DNA from: Aaosphaeria pasadenensis
Lineage: Eukaryota > Ascomycota > Dothideomycetes > Pleosporales
Assembly: GCA_022813625.1 (NCBI GenBank)
Contig: JAKLMB010000002.1
Span: 558,001-622,000, forward strand
Length of the DNA stretch: 64,000 bases
Direction: 5' to 3'
Positions 11,865 through 23,240 of the stretch are shown in pieces. Position 1 is the stretch's first letter; each line of letters starts with the position of its first letter. The position numbers and the translations under genes were made by a program. The notes beneath the pieces are model-generated. The model saw nothing but the letters and a program-made list of their open reading frames with translations, ran no database searches and was not told the DNA's origin.

Positions 11865-13061
11865 ATGAAGTGGACCGCGCCACTTCTCCTGGCGGCGGCC
11901 TCATTGGCCGTTGCTGAGAGTGTGATTGACTTCACCAAACTCCCAGCCTGCGCGCAGCAGCAGTGTACAATCCTCAAGCAGGCCGACGACAACTGCGTCC
12001 CTCCCTCTGCGCCGAAGACCGAACAAGCCATATACCAGTCCTGTATCTGCCAGTCCGGTCTCCTCACCGGGCTCCATTCCTCAGGGCAATTGTGCCAGAC
12101 CGCTGGCTGCTCTGCCGACGATGCGACCAAGATCTCCCAATACTATATCGCCCTCTGCGCTGGACCCGTCGTCCAGCCCGCGACGCCCACCACCGCCACC
12201 ACCTTAACGACGACCACCACAACCTCTGCACCGACGTCGACCGTTGCCGTTTCGGCTACCGACCCCGGCGGTTTCAATACACCAAAGGAGCCGTGGATTA
12301 AGAACAATTGGAAATGGGTGGTCATGGTCGTGGTCATCGCCGTCGCGATAGTCTTCTTCTGGGTCGGCGGAATTTACCTCCGACGACACTTCGACCGCAA
12401 GAAGGACGCTGAGCGCGCGAACCTCGCAGCAAAGGAGGGAGGAGGATCAGGCAGCGGAACGCCCGCCATGGCATCAACCTCCAACACGGCGATGCCTCTC
12501 GCATTCCCAGAAATGTCAGGCGGACGCAACGGCAGCAACCACCGCCTCTCCGGCCCCACGCCTCCCCCGGCCGCCATGTCGCGACGACTGAGCCGGAGCA
12601 ACACGCTGGGCAGCATGAAGAGCAGAACGAGCGTCGCCTCTCCCATCGTCTGGGGCCCCCATCAGCATCTCGCCAACTCCAACGGCCGCAACACGCCCGT
12701 CGCATCCGGCCCTCCCTCCCCGTCCTCCGCCATTGGCCCCCCGCAACCGTTCCGCAACCGCGACAGCTTCCGCTCCTCCAACCCTCGCATCAACTCCTGG
12801 AAGTCCCAGGAGTTCTCCAACGCCGCCGCCGCTGGCTACGCAGACTCCCCTCGCGCCTCGCGCACTTCGCATGGCCCCCCCGAGCCCACGACGAACCACG
12901 ACAGCGCCGAAAGACCACACACAGCCTTCGGCGACCCCATCCGCGAGACCAACCGCCGCACGCTGGCGCCCACACACAGCGACACGAAGCTGCCCTCCCA
13001 CGCCGAGGGACAGAGCGCGGAGATCTGCGAGGTGTCGCCTCCGCGCTCTCCCGCCAAATGA
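11865..13061 (+). CDS. CFEM-like single-pass membrane protein, 398 residues
   Basis: Single exon; the ATG at 11865 (ACAACATGAAG) starts a signal peptide (MKWTAPLLLAAASLAVAES). The ectodomain has eight cysteines in a CFEM-like order: PACAQQQC, C after nine residues, CIC, C-x4-C and a final C, although the first spacing is four rather than three residues. A Thr-rich stalk follows, then one hydrophobic helix (about residues 151-172, VVMVVVIAVAIVFFWVGGIY) with a basic stop-transfer RRHFDRKK, and a ~220-residue Ser/Pro-rich cytoplasmic tail. CFEM proteins serve in haem/iron capture, adhesion or surface sensing; the long tail favours a sensor or anchoring role here, by inference. High GC third positions suggest good expression. 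Confidence 0.82.
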   Translation: MKWTAPLLLAAASLAVAESVIDFTKLPACAQQQCTILKQADDNCVPPSAPKTEQAIYQSCICQSGLLTGLHSSGQLCQTAGCSADDATKISQYYIALCAGPVVQPATPTTATTLTTTTTTSAPTSTVAVSATDPGGFNTPKEPWIKNNWKWVVMVVVIAVAIVFFWVGGIYLRRHFDRKKDAERANLAAKEGGGSGSGTPAMASTSNTAMPLAFPEMSGGRNGSNHRLSGPTPPPAAMSRRLSRSNTLGSMKSRTSVASPIVWGPHQHLANSNGRNTPVASGPPSPSSAIGPPQPFRNRDSFRSSNPRINSWKSQEFSNAAAAGYADSPRASRTSHGPPEPTTNHDSAERPHTAFGDPIRETNRRTLAPTHSDTKLPSHAEGQSAEICEVSPPRSPAK

Positions 13062-15412
13062 AACAAAAAGCTACCTAATCTATCGATGTCGTATCGAAAA
13101 CTCGTATCTTATCACATTTATTTTTTTTTATCTACCTGTTCTAGCATTTGGCATTTCGGGGCGATTACATGCCTACGTTCTTCGGCGTATAGATTTCTAT
13201 TTTTTGAATTGTGGGGTTGGGCGTAAAAAGATTTTTGGGGTGGGGATCTGATTGAGGACGCTCCTTTGCATTTTTTGGGACTCCTGTTTTTGCTTTTTTC
13301 TTTTGCGAGGTGGGAGATAAGGAGGGACGAGAAGGAAGGGGGAAGGGAGGAAAGAAAGAGAGAGAGAGGGAGAAGATGGACGAGGATCTATCACGAGAGG
13401 TGACGACACGTTGCGCGAGATGAGATGCTTCACATATACTTGGTGACATAAGTACACTGTATACTCAGTCGGTTGTGATTAGGACCTTTGACATCAGGAT
13501 GATTATTACCAACATCAATACTTCAATACTTCAATACTTCAATAACTTGAACAACAGCACGGATGTATACCTACGTGATGCTTTTACACGGCATTGTCCA
13601 TTTTGCATGCATGTTGGCTGGCCCTACCGCTACGACTGGAGACTTTTGCGAATAATCTGAGCGAGTATGTACGAGCGTATCGAGATTGTGCCTGCGAGGC
13701 CCCTTGTACGGAGTACTCGTCCCAGAACTAGTCACACGCTTCCGAATGTCTTCAACACTGTACTACGTCCTATGCCTTCTCCCCTCCCCTGACGTCGGTA
13801 AGTGTATTAGTCCCACCTGCGTATGAATGAATGACATGTCCACTGTTTCTGTTCTCACCAGTACATCGAATACTGCTTTCTCTGTTTCCGCCTACTGTGA
13901 TACTCTCGTGCCTGAGTGCCCGAGTAGCTATGTAGTTCTGTCGCGTAGACGGACGGGTTCGACGAGTGGGTTCGCAGAAGCGGAACGTGGAATGTAAACT
14001 CTCGGATGTAGAATGTGCAACGCGCACTCCGATGCTTATGTTGTCTACGAAAAGGTCAAGATCGAAGTAAATGTAGGGAAGACTGCTTGAGAAGAGTAGA
14101 GTAGTATGTGTGTGTTAGTCCTGCGTATATGACTGAGCTGTGTGTGTTTGTTTCTAGGCTTGGTGGAGGGGAGTGGTGATGGGGGTTTCTGAGATGTTGG
14201 CGATGTCTCGCTCTTCTAGATATAGGGCGGTGTCTTCATGGCCGTCAAGGTCAAGGTTACGGCCGGAGAGGAGGTTTTTTCCTTCGGGAATGTAAAGGGG
14301 GAGTCATGATTGGCACGGTGATGGGTTTTGCTTGACGGTTGAGTTTTGGTGAACGAGGTGTGAGAGTCTGTTGTGAGCGAGCGATGTTGGGTCTCGTGAA
14401 TATGTATGAGAACAGGACGGTATATCGATGTTTTGTTACGTGCTTGTTTGTTTCCATATACGTGTATGTGTGGTTGTGGTTGTTGTAACTGATTGAACCG
14501 GCATGTTTGTTAATGGTACAAAAGGTTACTATGTCGGACTAAGTGCCTACTAGCGTTTAGAGCTCAATCAGAGAAGAATCAATAAGTACATGGATTTGTC
14601 GCCTCTTGTAATACGCTGTACGGAGGGAAGAAGCTGATCATGGTTAGAGGGTACATCATACTAGCAGGCAGGCAAGTTAACGTACGTAGCAATTCTTTGT
14701 ACGGAGTAGCCTGTTGGTATATGCATTGGTGAAGCTGCAAGTTCTCCTGAACACGAGCCGAGGTGGACGAATTTGGATGGAGGTTATATTGTATATTGGA
14801 GAGAACGGACTAAGAGTACGAGCATGCAGCCAATGTGGGATGTGCAGGCACGGACTTTTGCATTGCATGTCACCAACTCATACTCGGCATTTGTTTTGGA
14901 CGTGAAGTGGATTGGAACGGGTGGAGACATCTCTTACAATTTACAGTAATTAGAGTACTTTCCTCTACGAGTAATAGGTTAGTTAGTTACTGGTGATGTC
15001 GCTTAACTCCGCTAAGCCAGACCCTCTTTGCCTACAAAAATTGTGGGACTGGTCGATATCAAGCGAGCGAAGCACTGTGGGACAGACAGGACAAGGCGGA
15101 AGGATGATGCGCAGAGATGCAGTATCCTCGTGTGATATGATGCGATGCGATGCAATATGCCGTGTCTTTGTTGCTGAAATACCAAGAGTCATCTCCAGTG
15201 CGGCACGGTACCCTCATAGCCATTTGATATAACGCCTGCCTGCCGGCTTGCTTGCGGCGTAGGCGTTTCGATATAACTCGAGTCACGCAGTGAAGTCAAC
15301 GTGCGGGACGGGACGTTTCGTTTTTGACTTTTGATTGATTTTATTTCACCTGAGCTCCGGAACGGCAATTATAGAATCTTCACGATACGTACTTCTATTC
15401 TTTTGAACAACA
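13062..15412. other. Intergenic, no gene seen
   Basis: 2.35 kb between two plus-strand genes. It contains a short TCAATACTT 9-bp tandem repeat (four copies near 13515-13551), homopurine tracts near 13320-13380, and nothing that reads as a gene or tRNA. Confidence 0.5.
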
Positions 15413-16265
15413 ATGAGTGGTACGCTCCGCCTGGCCACGCCTGCTGACCAGCCGGCCATCGCGCGGCTCTGTGCCTCTGCGTTCTACGAAGACGAACTCT
15501 ACGGCCCGTTGATGCATCCTTGTCGAAAGGAATATCCTCAAGATTACGAGGCGTACTTTCACAGGAAGTTTGCGAGTGAATGGTACAACTGGGACTGCAT
15601 CTGGTGGGTAGTCACCGTACCTGTCGACGACGCCACTGCAGTGAAGGAAAGCAAAGGAAGCAACCCAGACGAAGAGAAGGTCGTTGGCATCGCGATATGG
15701 GAATACAAGGGCAGCATGGCCACGAAGTACGGGCTCGGTCCCTGGGATCCACGTACGTAACATCTCCTTTACCTGACCCTGCACAAATCCACAAACCACT
15801 AGTTACATGCAGCCGTCGACTGATTCCAGATACGCAGGTCGACTCGTCAAACCGGCAGTCGAGTACTGCCAATCAATACAAACGGCCATGTATCCGAATC
15901 GCGCGGCGAACCCTGACCCCATCCTGCACAACCCGTTCCCCCATGCCCTGCCCTTCTTCAAACACCACTGGGCTGGCCCCCGAGAGAACTCGATATACCT
16001 GGACCTGCTAGGCATTGACCCCGCGTATCAGGGCAGGGGCTTGGGGAAACAGTTAGTGCAATGGGGGATCGAGAAGGCGAAGGAGGAGGGTGTTTGTGCT
16101 AGTGTGGTTTCGAGCAAAGCTGGGTATGGATTGTATCAGAAGATGGGGTTTAACGACGAGGCGGGGTTCTGTCAAGAGGGAGGAGATAAGGGTAACCCTC
16201 TGATAGCGCTGGAGGAGTTTGCTGGGAAGCGGCAGACTGGATGGATTCTGTTCAGAGATCCTTAG
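15413..16265 (+). CDS. GNAT-family N-acetyltransferase, 255 residues
   Basis: Exons 15413-15752 and 15838-16265, joined in phase 1 across an 85-nt intron (GTACGT...TACGCAG); the nearer acceptor at 15812 would put a stop in frame. The N-terminus (LRLATPADQPAIARLCASAF) is the usual first beta-helix unit of the fold. The acetyl-CoA pyrophosphate loop is Q-G-R-G-L-G in DPAYQGRGLGKQLVQWGIE, and a following YGLYQKMGF matches the last strand-helix of the family. Substrate unknown; small soluble GNAT enzymes of this type acetylate small molecules or protein amines. Confidence 0.87.
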
Positions 16266-17491
16266 GAACGTGGCAGTTGTGCATGGGGAAGGTGGGATAT
16301 CGGGAGTTGAGAAAAAGGAGGTGTGGTGCCCGCATCTCTGGAATGCTGGGAAGACCAGGGAATTGCGGTTTCGGCGAAAAGAAGAAAGGAAAAAGCAATG
16401 GTGGAGGATTCGAGAGGCATGTACCCGAGCAACAAAAAGCAAATGCATCCCCAATCCATGTGAACGGCTGGCTTGGGACAGTCGCCTCCACCCTTCGGCG
16501 ACAAGCCACAAGTTCCAGACCATCCAATGCCAGTCACTCGAAGCCTCACGGCCATTACGAATGGAATCCTTCCGGCGTCGTTTCTATCAGACCGAGACTA
16601 ACTTGCGACGATAGATACACCACGCACCTCGAGTGGTTGGGGTCGTTGTTGAGAGTTATTGGGGAGGGAGTTTTGCAACGAACCATGATCAGCATTGGTC
16701 CCCAGCGCCCCGTCTCCCGTGTCCCCACGCGAGGCCAGCCATGCCTACAATGGGCTAAACTGGCTGGATTCGACCCTTCGTCAACCGTCCCTAATGGCCC
16801 GGCCCGCATGGTTCTTGGTTGTTAGTGTACAAATGCTTCGACAATCGTTACTCCATCGACTCACGTACAGACTCAATGTTTGCTTTTCTTGATAACGCAA
16901 CATGGTTGGTCTTGTTCTAGACTCGAAAAGATATCGAAAAGTATTGAATGGCGATTGTCTCGTCTGCATATCTGCCGATTTGTTCGGCAGCGCTTGAGGC
17001 GGTCGGCTGGTAGAATTCACACGAGGTTCTGCTTACACGGTGCACGTCCGGAGGTACGCCCGAAGGAAATGGCTGCATCATGCAATTAGAAGCTGCATTT
17101 CAACCCTCCCAACCGATCCCCTACAGGCCCTGTATGGTTCTCATTAACGCCTTCTAGCCGCCTCCCGACCGATCCCAGCCCAAGGGTATGCTTGAAGCAG
17201 AGGCCTGAAGAGGTATGGGAAACATTTTTCTGCGGCCCGCTCCCTGGGAGCAAGCTGTGCCGCAATAAAAGGGCTATCCTAGCAATAATTAGATGCAACA
17301 CAAGCTCGATCACCCCATACGAGGGCTTTTGTCTTAATTGCCTCGCTGCTGCACTGTTTTTTGCTCCTCTCTCCAGGGCGTTTGATTTCTATTTCCTCCC
17401 AATCAATTCCTTCTTGCGCTTGTGCTTTTATTTTCTTATCACTGCGCGCTTGGGGCATTGTCGATAGATACGCCTCTTCTCAACTTGAACT
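16266..17491. other. Intergenic, no gene seen
   Basis: 3' region of the acetyltransferase gene and promoter of the permease gene. The last 150 bp before 17492 are pyrimidine-rich. No other feature supported. Confidence 0.5.
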
Positions 17492-19308
17492 ATGGCGACC
17501 ATGTTCCATGATGGAAAAGAGGCTGCTCAGCCCGACCCCTATGAGGTGGACGATGGCACTGATGAGAGCATCGAGGTGACCGAGAAGAAGGGAACTGCAT
17601 CTGATCGCCATGACATGCAACGTATGGGTAAAGTGCAAGAACTGAGACGAAACTTCCGTTTCGTTACCATCTTTGGCTTTACTATGGTCCTCATGGCGAC
17701 TTGGGAGGCCCAGTTGGTAAGTCCTTCAGCTGCGTTAGGATGCACGCATTATGCAGACTGAAGCTGATTTGGACAGAGTGCAAACGTATTCGGTCTCATC
17801 AACGGTGGTACCGGTGGCTTGATCTGGATGTACATTGCATCCTTCATTGGATTCTTTGCGGCTATCGTGTCGATGGCTGAGATGGCCTCCATGTATGTTC
17901 GAGGACATGATTATAGAGAATCGCTCACAGGTTGCTAATGAATGATAGGGCACCTACCACAGGTGGTCAGTACCATTGGGTGTCAGAATTCGCCCCGGCT
18001 TCGTCGCAGAGATTCTTGTCCTACCTTGTTGGCTGGCTCTGCGTGCTCGGATGGCAAGTCGGTAACACAGCCATTGCTTTCCTCAGCTCCCAGCAGATCT
18101 TGGGTCTTGTCATCCTTAACCACCCAGAATACGTACCAGAGCGATGGCATCTCACCCTGCTCGTCATTGCCATCATCAGCTTCTGCCAGCTCTTCAACAC
18201 CTTCCTTGCTAGGAAGCTCCCCTTGGTCGAGGGTGTCGTTCTCGTTCTCCACATCTTCGGCTTCTTCGCCATCCTCATCCCGCTCTGGGTTCTCGGCGAA
18301 AAGGGCGACCCCAAGACCGTCTTTACCACTTTCACCGATGGCGGAAACTGGGGCTCCATCGGGCTATCCTGCCTCGTCGGAATGCTGTCCCCCATCTTCT
18401 CCTTCATCGGACCGGATTCCGCAACACACATGTCGGAGGAGCTTCGCGATGCCAGCAAGACCCTCCCTCGCGCTATGATTGCCACCGCCATCGCTAACGG
18501 CGCTATGGGTTTCGTCATGATATGCACGTTCTGCATGCTCGTCGGCGACGTCGAGCAAGTCCTCGGATCGCCGACCGGCCAGCCTTTCATCCAGGTCTTC
18601 TACAACACCACCCAGAGCAAGGCGGGCGCAAGCGTTATGACTTGCATCATGATCATCATGGCAACCTTCGGATGCGTTACCAACGTTGCGACTAGCTCGC
18701 GACAGGTGTGGGCTTTCGCGAGAGATAACGGATTGCCATTTTCCAGCTGGCTTGCTCATGTAAGTAATTCGCTTCATCTGTGTTTTCCTTTGGTGACCCT
18801 TGCTGATATATGAAATCTAGGTCCGACCCGGCTGGGACATCCCCCTCAACTCCATCATGCTCTCTTACCTCATCGCCGTCCTTCTCTCCCTCATCAGTAC
18901 GTCTCCTCTCCCTCCCCCCAAGATACCCTCCACTAACAACCCCCCTCAGACATCGGCTCAACCGTCGCCTTCAACATCATCACCTCCCTCGGCACCGGCG
19001 CCCTCCTCTCCTCATACATCATCTCCGTCGGCTGCGTGACGCTGCGCCGACTCCGCGGACAACCGCTCCTCCCCTCCAAGTTCTCCCTCGGCCGCTGGGG
19101 CCTCCCCATCAACATCTTCAGCGTGCTGTTCCTCACCCTCGCCTTCATCATGACGTTCTTCCCACCGGAGAGAAACCCGACCACCGCGACTATGAACTGG
19201 AACATCCTTGTCTTCGGCTTCATCGTGCTGTGGTCGATCACGTACTTCCTCTTCAAGGGAAGGAAGGTGTACGTTGGGCCGGTGGAGTACGTCAGGAAGG
19301 ATTTGTAG
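17492..19308 (+). CDS. APC-superfamily amino-acid/GABA/choline permease, 528 residues
   Basis: Five exons: 17492-17716, 17777-17892, 17949-18759, 18821-18896 and 18950-19308, all with GT...AG introns of 53-61 nt. The product has a hydrophilic N-terminus and about twelve hydrophobic helices. The segment SANVFGLINGGTGGLIWMY followed by MAEMASMAPTTGGQYHWV is the signature of the fungal GABA/choline (Uga4/Hnm1-like) branch of the amino acid-choline transporter family. FSFIGPDSATHMSEE and the conserved SRQVWAFARDNGLP loop also fit. It imports a nitrogen-containing solute across the plasma membrane; the exact substrate cannot be read from sequence. A second nutrient permease lies downstream on the same strand. 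Confidence 0.92.
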
Positions 19309-20844
19309 AGCGTGGGTTGGTTGGGTTTGCTGTTTTATTCAAAAAATGACGATGATTATCTAGAATGCGAGTGGGTGGAAGAGGAGGGGCTGAAGTTTGT
19401 GACAACGATCTTTTGCTGCGTGCCGTTCTGCTCGCTCGGTATATCTAGATTTTAAGGAATATGCTTTTTAACAAAACACTTCAGTAATAGACAGCGATAG
19501 CATAAGAAATACTCTCTTTTGTCCTCAAGACGATCACTGCCATCATTGTTTGCATTTATACTGCGAGAGTTTCGCAGCTCTGATGACTACGGCGCTCCAT
19601 AGAGGCACCCGGCCGTTCGGACTGGGCAACACATCTGCCACTCAAGACGTCTTTTCTCTTGGAGGAAAATAACAAAGTAGAGCCAAGAAGAAATTGAAGA
19701 ATTAAAGTGTAAAGCATGCCTGCATGGTAAACTTGTTCGTGTCATGCTATATTCTCGGGACAGCCGTGCGTCTCGAGGCGGATGGTCGGAGCAAGCATTC
19801 GCGAAGAATTGGGGCGTAAAAACACCATGGCACAAGCCAGACTACCAGCACTTGAAAGCTATAATGAGTGCGGAGTAGTGCTTGTATGATCTTAGGAATT
19901 CGGCAAACTCCAGTCCGTGGGTCGGTTGGTTCTGAAGCTATTCCTAGTTTCGACTTGCTACCCCGCGTTTCCATACTTTAGTATCCATCCCCCCAATTGT
20001 CGTTCCCGACAACACACTTCCGATAGCAATAATGAAGCTTGAAAGATGTCTTTTCCTACATTGCATATGAGCAGAAATCAGAAGTGAGCTATAAGCATAA
20101 GTCGTGATCGAGAAACGTGTTGAGCTGTTCGTGTTGAGCGAGGGATACACTATCAACCAATCTGTAGTCCCGGATATGGTCGTCTATGGCGGTACTTGAT
20201 TTTTCAGCATCGGAATTGCTCGTGTGTATTCTAGTTCCAAGAGAAGTGGCTTGCTTGGCAAATATACTATGGTACGGAAGCTTCCCAGCCATTTCTGTTG
20301 GCCAAGTGAGACTTGTCGATAGTGGTTGGTATCAACTTTTCAAACCTGATGCTGGAAAATGTAGACCGCGCAAGCAAAACCTCGTTTATGCATGTCAGTA
20401 GTTGCAACGAAATTGTACCTTGGAAGTCGAAGGGTTGATTATATATTGATGATAATATGCATTGGATGATGGTAAGGACTGCGATTTATGTCGTATCAGG
20501 CCCGCACCACGAATGATTTAGTTAGGTGGTTGTGACGTAGGATGCTGATCCCTAACACCTTTGACTCGACAAACTGACTCTACAATGCCCGACTCAATCA
20601 GATGCGAACAGAGTCTGCAGGAAGCAAATATTCCCCTCAGTCGATGGGAAATTTCGGTAATCGGCCAACGCGACTAATTACTTTGGTAATTGGCCTATGT
20701 AGGCTGTACAAAAGTCGGCAATTCATCATGGCCGTTACCATTAAAGCAAAGCGTTCTCTGCAGCAGGTCTCTTCATATTCTTTTCATTTACCTTATTCAC
20801 CCTTGTTGCACATATACCTAAGAGCAGGCTCATAATTCGCAACT
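19309..20844. other. Intergenic between two permease genes
   Basis: No gene seen. At about 20654-20665 and 20693-20705 there are two direct near-repeats, GGTAATCGGCCAA and GGTAATTGGCCTA, about 150-190 bp before the Dal5-type permease ATG; these could be a regulatory pair but no factor can be named. Confidence 0.45.
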
Positions 20845-22475
20845 ATGAATGACATCGAGAAGAGCTCTGTTGAGCGAGTTGAAGGAAAGAAGACCAGTAT
20901 GGAGGAATTGAAGCAGACGACGACAGTAGACACTCTGCATCAAGATGAGGCGATGAGGGTTTTGGCGCAATATACTGGCGATAGGAACTGGGAACAAGAG
21001 GAGGAAAAGAAACTGGTCCGAAAGATTGACTGGAAGTTACTTCCCTTGCTTTGTACCACTTACGGCTTGCAATATTATGATAAAGCCATGCTCTCGCAAG
21101 CTGTATGTGTTTACTGCCCCGACAATGGACCAAAAAAGGCTGACACTGGTAGGCTCTCTTCGGGCTTAGGACAGATCTGAACCTGAACGGAGGCAACAGA
21201 TATTCCTTTTCGGCGGCGATCTTTTATCTTGGATTCATAGTCGGCTCATATCCTGCTATTCTCATGGCCCAGCGATGGCCAATTGAACGCGTCGCAGCCG
21301 GGATCATCGCCGTATGGGGCGTATGTCTAATGTGTTCTGCTGCTTGCACGAACTGGCAAACTTTCTACGTCCAACGATTCTTCCTAGGGTTCCTCGAGTC
21401 AGGCATATCACCCATGTTCATGCTGGTTGTTGGAGGCTGGTACAAGAAACCCGAACAAGCTTTGAGGATGGGAGCTTGGTACTGTTGTACCGGCTACGTC
21501 TCGGCAGTGTCTCCTCTCATCAATTATGGTCTAGGTCATATCAGAGGTGGATCAATGAATAGCTGGCAATACATGTACCTCTTTGCAGGTGCCCTCACTA
21601 TCCTCTGGGGCCTTGTCATCCTATTTTTCATGCCGCCTGATCCCATCCGAGCGAAAGGTTTCAGCGACCGAGAGCATTACATCGCTGTCGCACGGATGCG
21701 AGAGAACAACTCAGGTGTCCGAAATACACATTTCAAGGTGGAGCAGTTGTGGGAGGCATTGCTCGATTTGAGATTCTGGTTGATATTCGCCATTGCGTTC
21801 TTGATGATGATCGCCAACGGCCCGGTATCGTCTTTTATTCCTATCATCATATCAGGTTTTGGCTTCAACCCATTGAACTCCCTTCTTCTGACACTCCCAG
21901 CTGGTGTAGTCATTGGAAGCATCGAGCTAGGTGCTGCATATGTGGCCTACAAGATCCCCAGAATCAGAGCCTGGACAATAGCCATCTGCCAAATTGGTAC
22001 TATCCTTGCTTCAATCCTCCTGTGGCAACTGCCGCGTTCTCAGAAGGGCGGCCTGCTCTTTGCATGTTATATCCTGGCTTCCTTCGGTGGTGGTTACGCA
22101 GTGCTGATGGGGCTGCACATTGCCAATACGGCAGGATATACCAAGAGATCCGTGACATCATCTGGTATCTTTGTAGGCTACTGTCTCGGTCAGCGACACC
22201 TTGTATGCTCCCTTGCTTCAATCTGCTAATACCTAATAGGGAATTTTGTCGGTCCGCTCCTGTTCAAACCCGAAGATGCCCCTGTGTATGCGCCTGGATT
22301 CGTCGCCGTCCTCATTACAGCTATCGTAGCTGCTGCCCTCAGTATTGTCTATCGTTTCTTCTGTGTGTGGGAGAATCGTCGCAGAGACAAATCGGGGACT
22401 ACGGAAGCATTCGATAATGCATATGACGACGATCTGACTGATATGAAAAATCCACAGTTCAGGTACACTTTGTAA
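20845..22475 (+). CDS. MFS permease of the allantoate (Dal5)/nicotinate (Tna1) family, 509 residues
   Basis: Exons 20845-21102, 21153-22188 and 22240-22475. Intron 1 (50 nt) was placed so that the join reads AMLSQAALFGLRTDLNLNGG, matching the conserved loop of the family; the other apparent acceptor leads out of frame. Intron 2 is 51 nt. Typical elements: RKIDWKLLPLLC before helix 1, NRYSFSAAIFYLGFIVGSYP, an FLGFLESGISPMFML helix, GAWYCCTGYVSAVSPL, and the C-terminal NFVGPLLFKPEDAPVY. This anion:cation symporter family imports allantoate, nicotinate, pantothenate and related carboxylates with protons. Substrate not determinable. Probably nitrogen- or substrate-regulated, by analogy. Confidence 0.92.
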
Positions 22476-23240
22476 TGGCAGTTTTGGAAGGGTTTAGTCG
22501 GCGCAAAGTAGGGCGTCGAAGAAGTTCCGAGATTCATCGTAGTGTCTTGACACTCGTCGCCTGACACGCAAAAATTAGAGATCCTGTATCCCTAGATGTA
22601 AGGACATGCCAAATCAACAATACCTAACTAGCGCCTGTACTTGCCTCTGATGATTTGACATATCGGATGCGGGATAAACACTCCGCACTAGGTTCAGTGT
22701 TGCCACTAACCTTCCAAGTGTTGCAGCCCTAAATCAATGAAAGCATAGGCTTTCTCTCTTGATAATTAAAGGCGGCGTCTACGTTGAAACAGGCTGGAAG
22801 GCGGAAGTTTGAGTGAAGGAGGCGGACAGAGGCCTTAACTCTTTTGGGAAGTCGCGATGCTCCCTTCTGCTGAGTAAGTCAACTCAGTTCACCATGTTAC
22901 TACCTGTCAACTCAGAACTCATATGTTGGTTCCTTTCTTTAGAATAGCCCTCGATGGATTCGCTCGCTCAGTACTCAGTCACCATCTGCTGACAACGCCA
23001 CAGTTGTACCGCATCGAGACAGTCTCGACTCATTCTTTTCACCCTTGCTCCATCTTGGAATTGACAGTCGAACGAGACCATAGTGTATCATCTATACTTC
23101 TATCTACAGCCTCGCTGAGTGAGTGATCAACAAAACTACCAGCGTTTACGCATATTTGTTCATTGAGACTGGTCTCGTTAAGTCTTCACCGGCTTCTTTT
23201 CTTGATTCTACGCTATATCACATTGCCCAGGTCGGATGAA
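22476..23240. other. Intergenic and 5' leader, no gene seen
   Basis: About 0.76 kb. The frame of the next gene is open upstream to 23163 but contains no ATG before 23241. Nothing else supported. Confidence 0.5.

Noticed and set aside
12334..13066. Long Arg/Gly-rich minus-strand frames opposite the CFEM-like gene
   Set aside because: They mirror the GC-rich third positions of the real gene on the plus strand.
17942..18813. Other long frames within the APC permease
   Set aside because: Ser/Pro- or Arg-rich shadow frames; the permease frame matches a known family across all exons.
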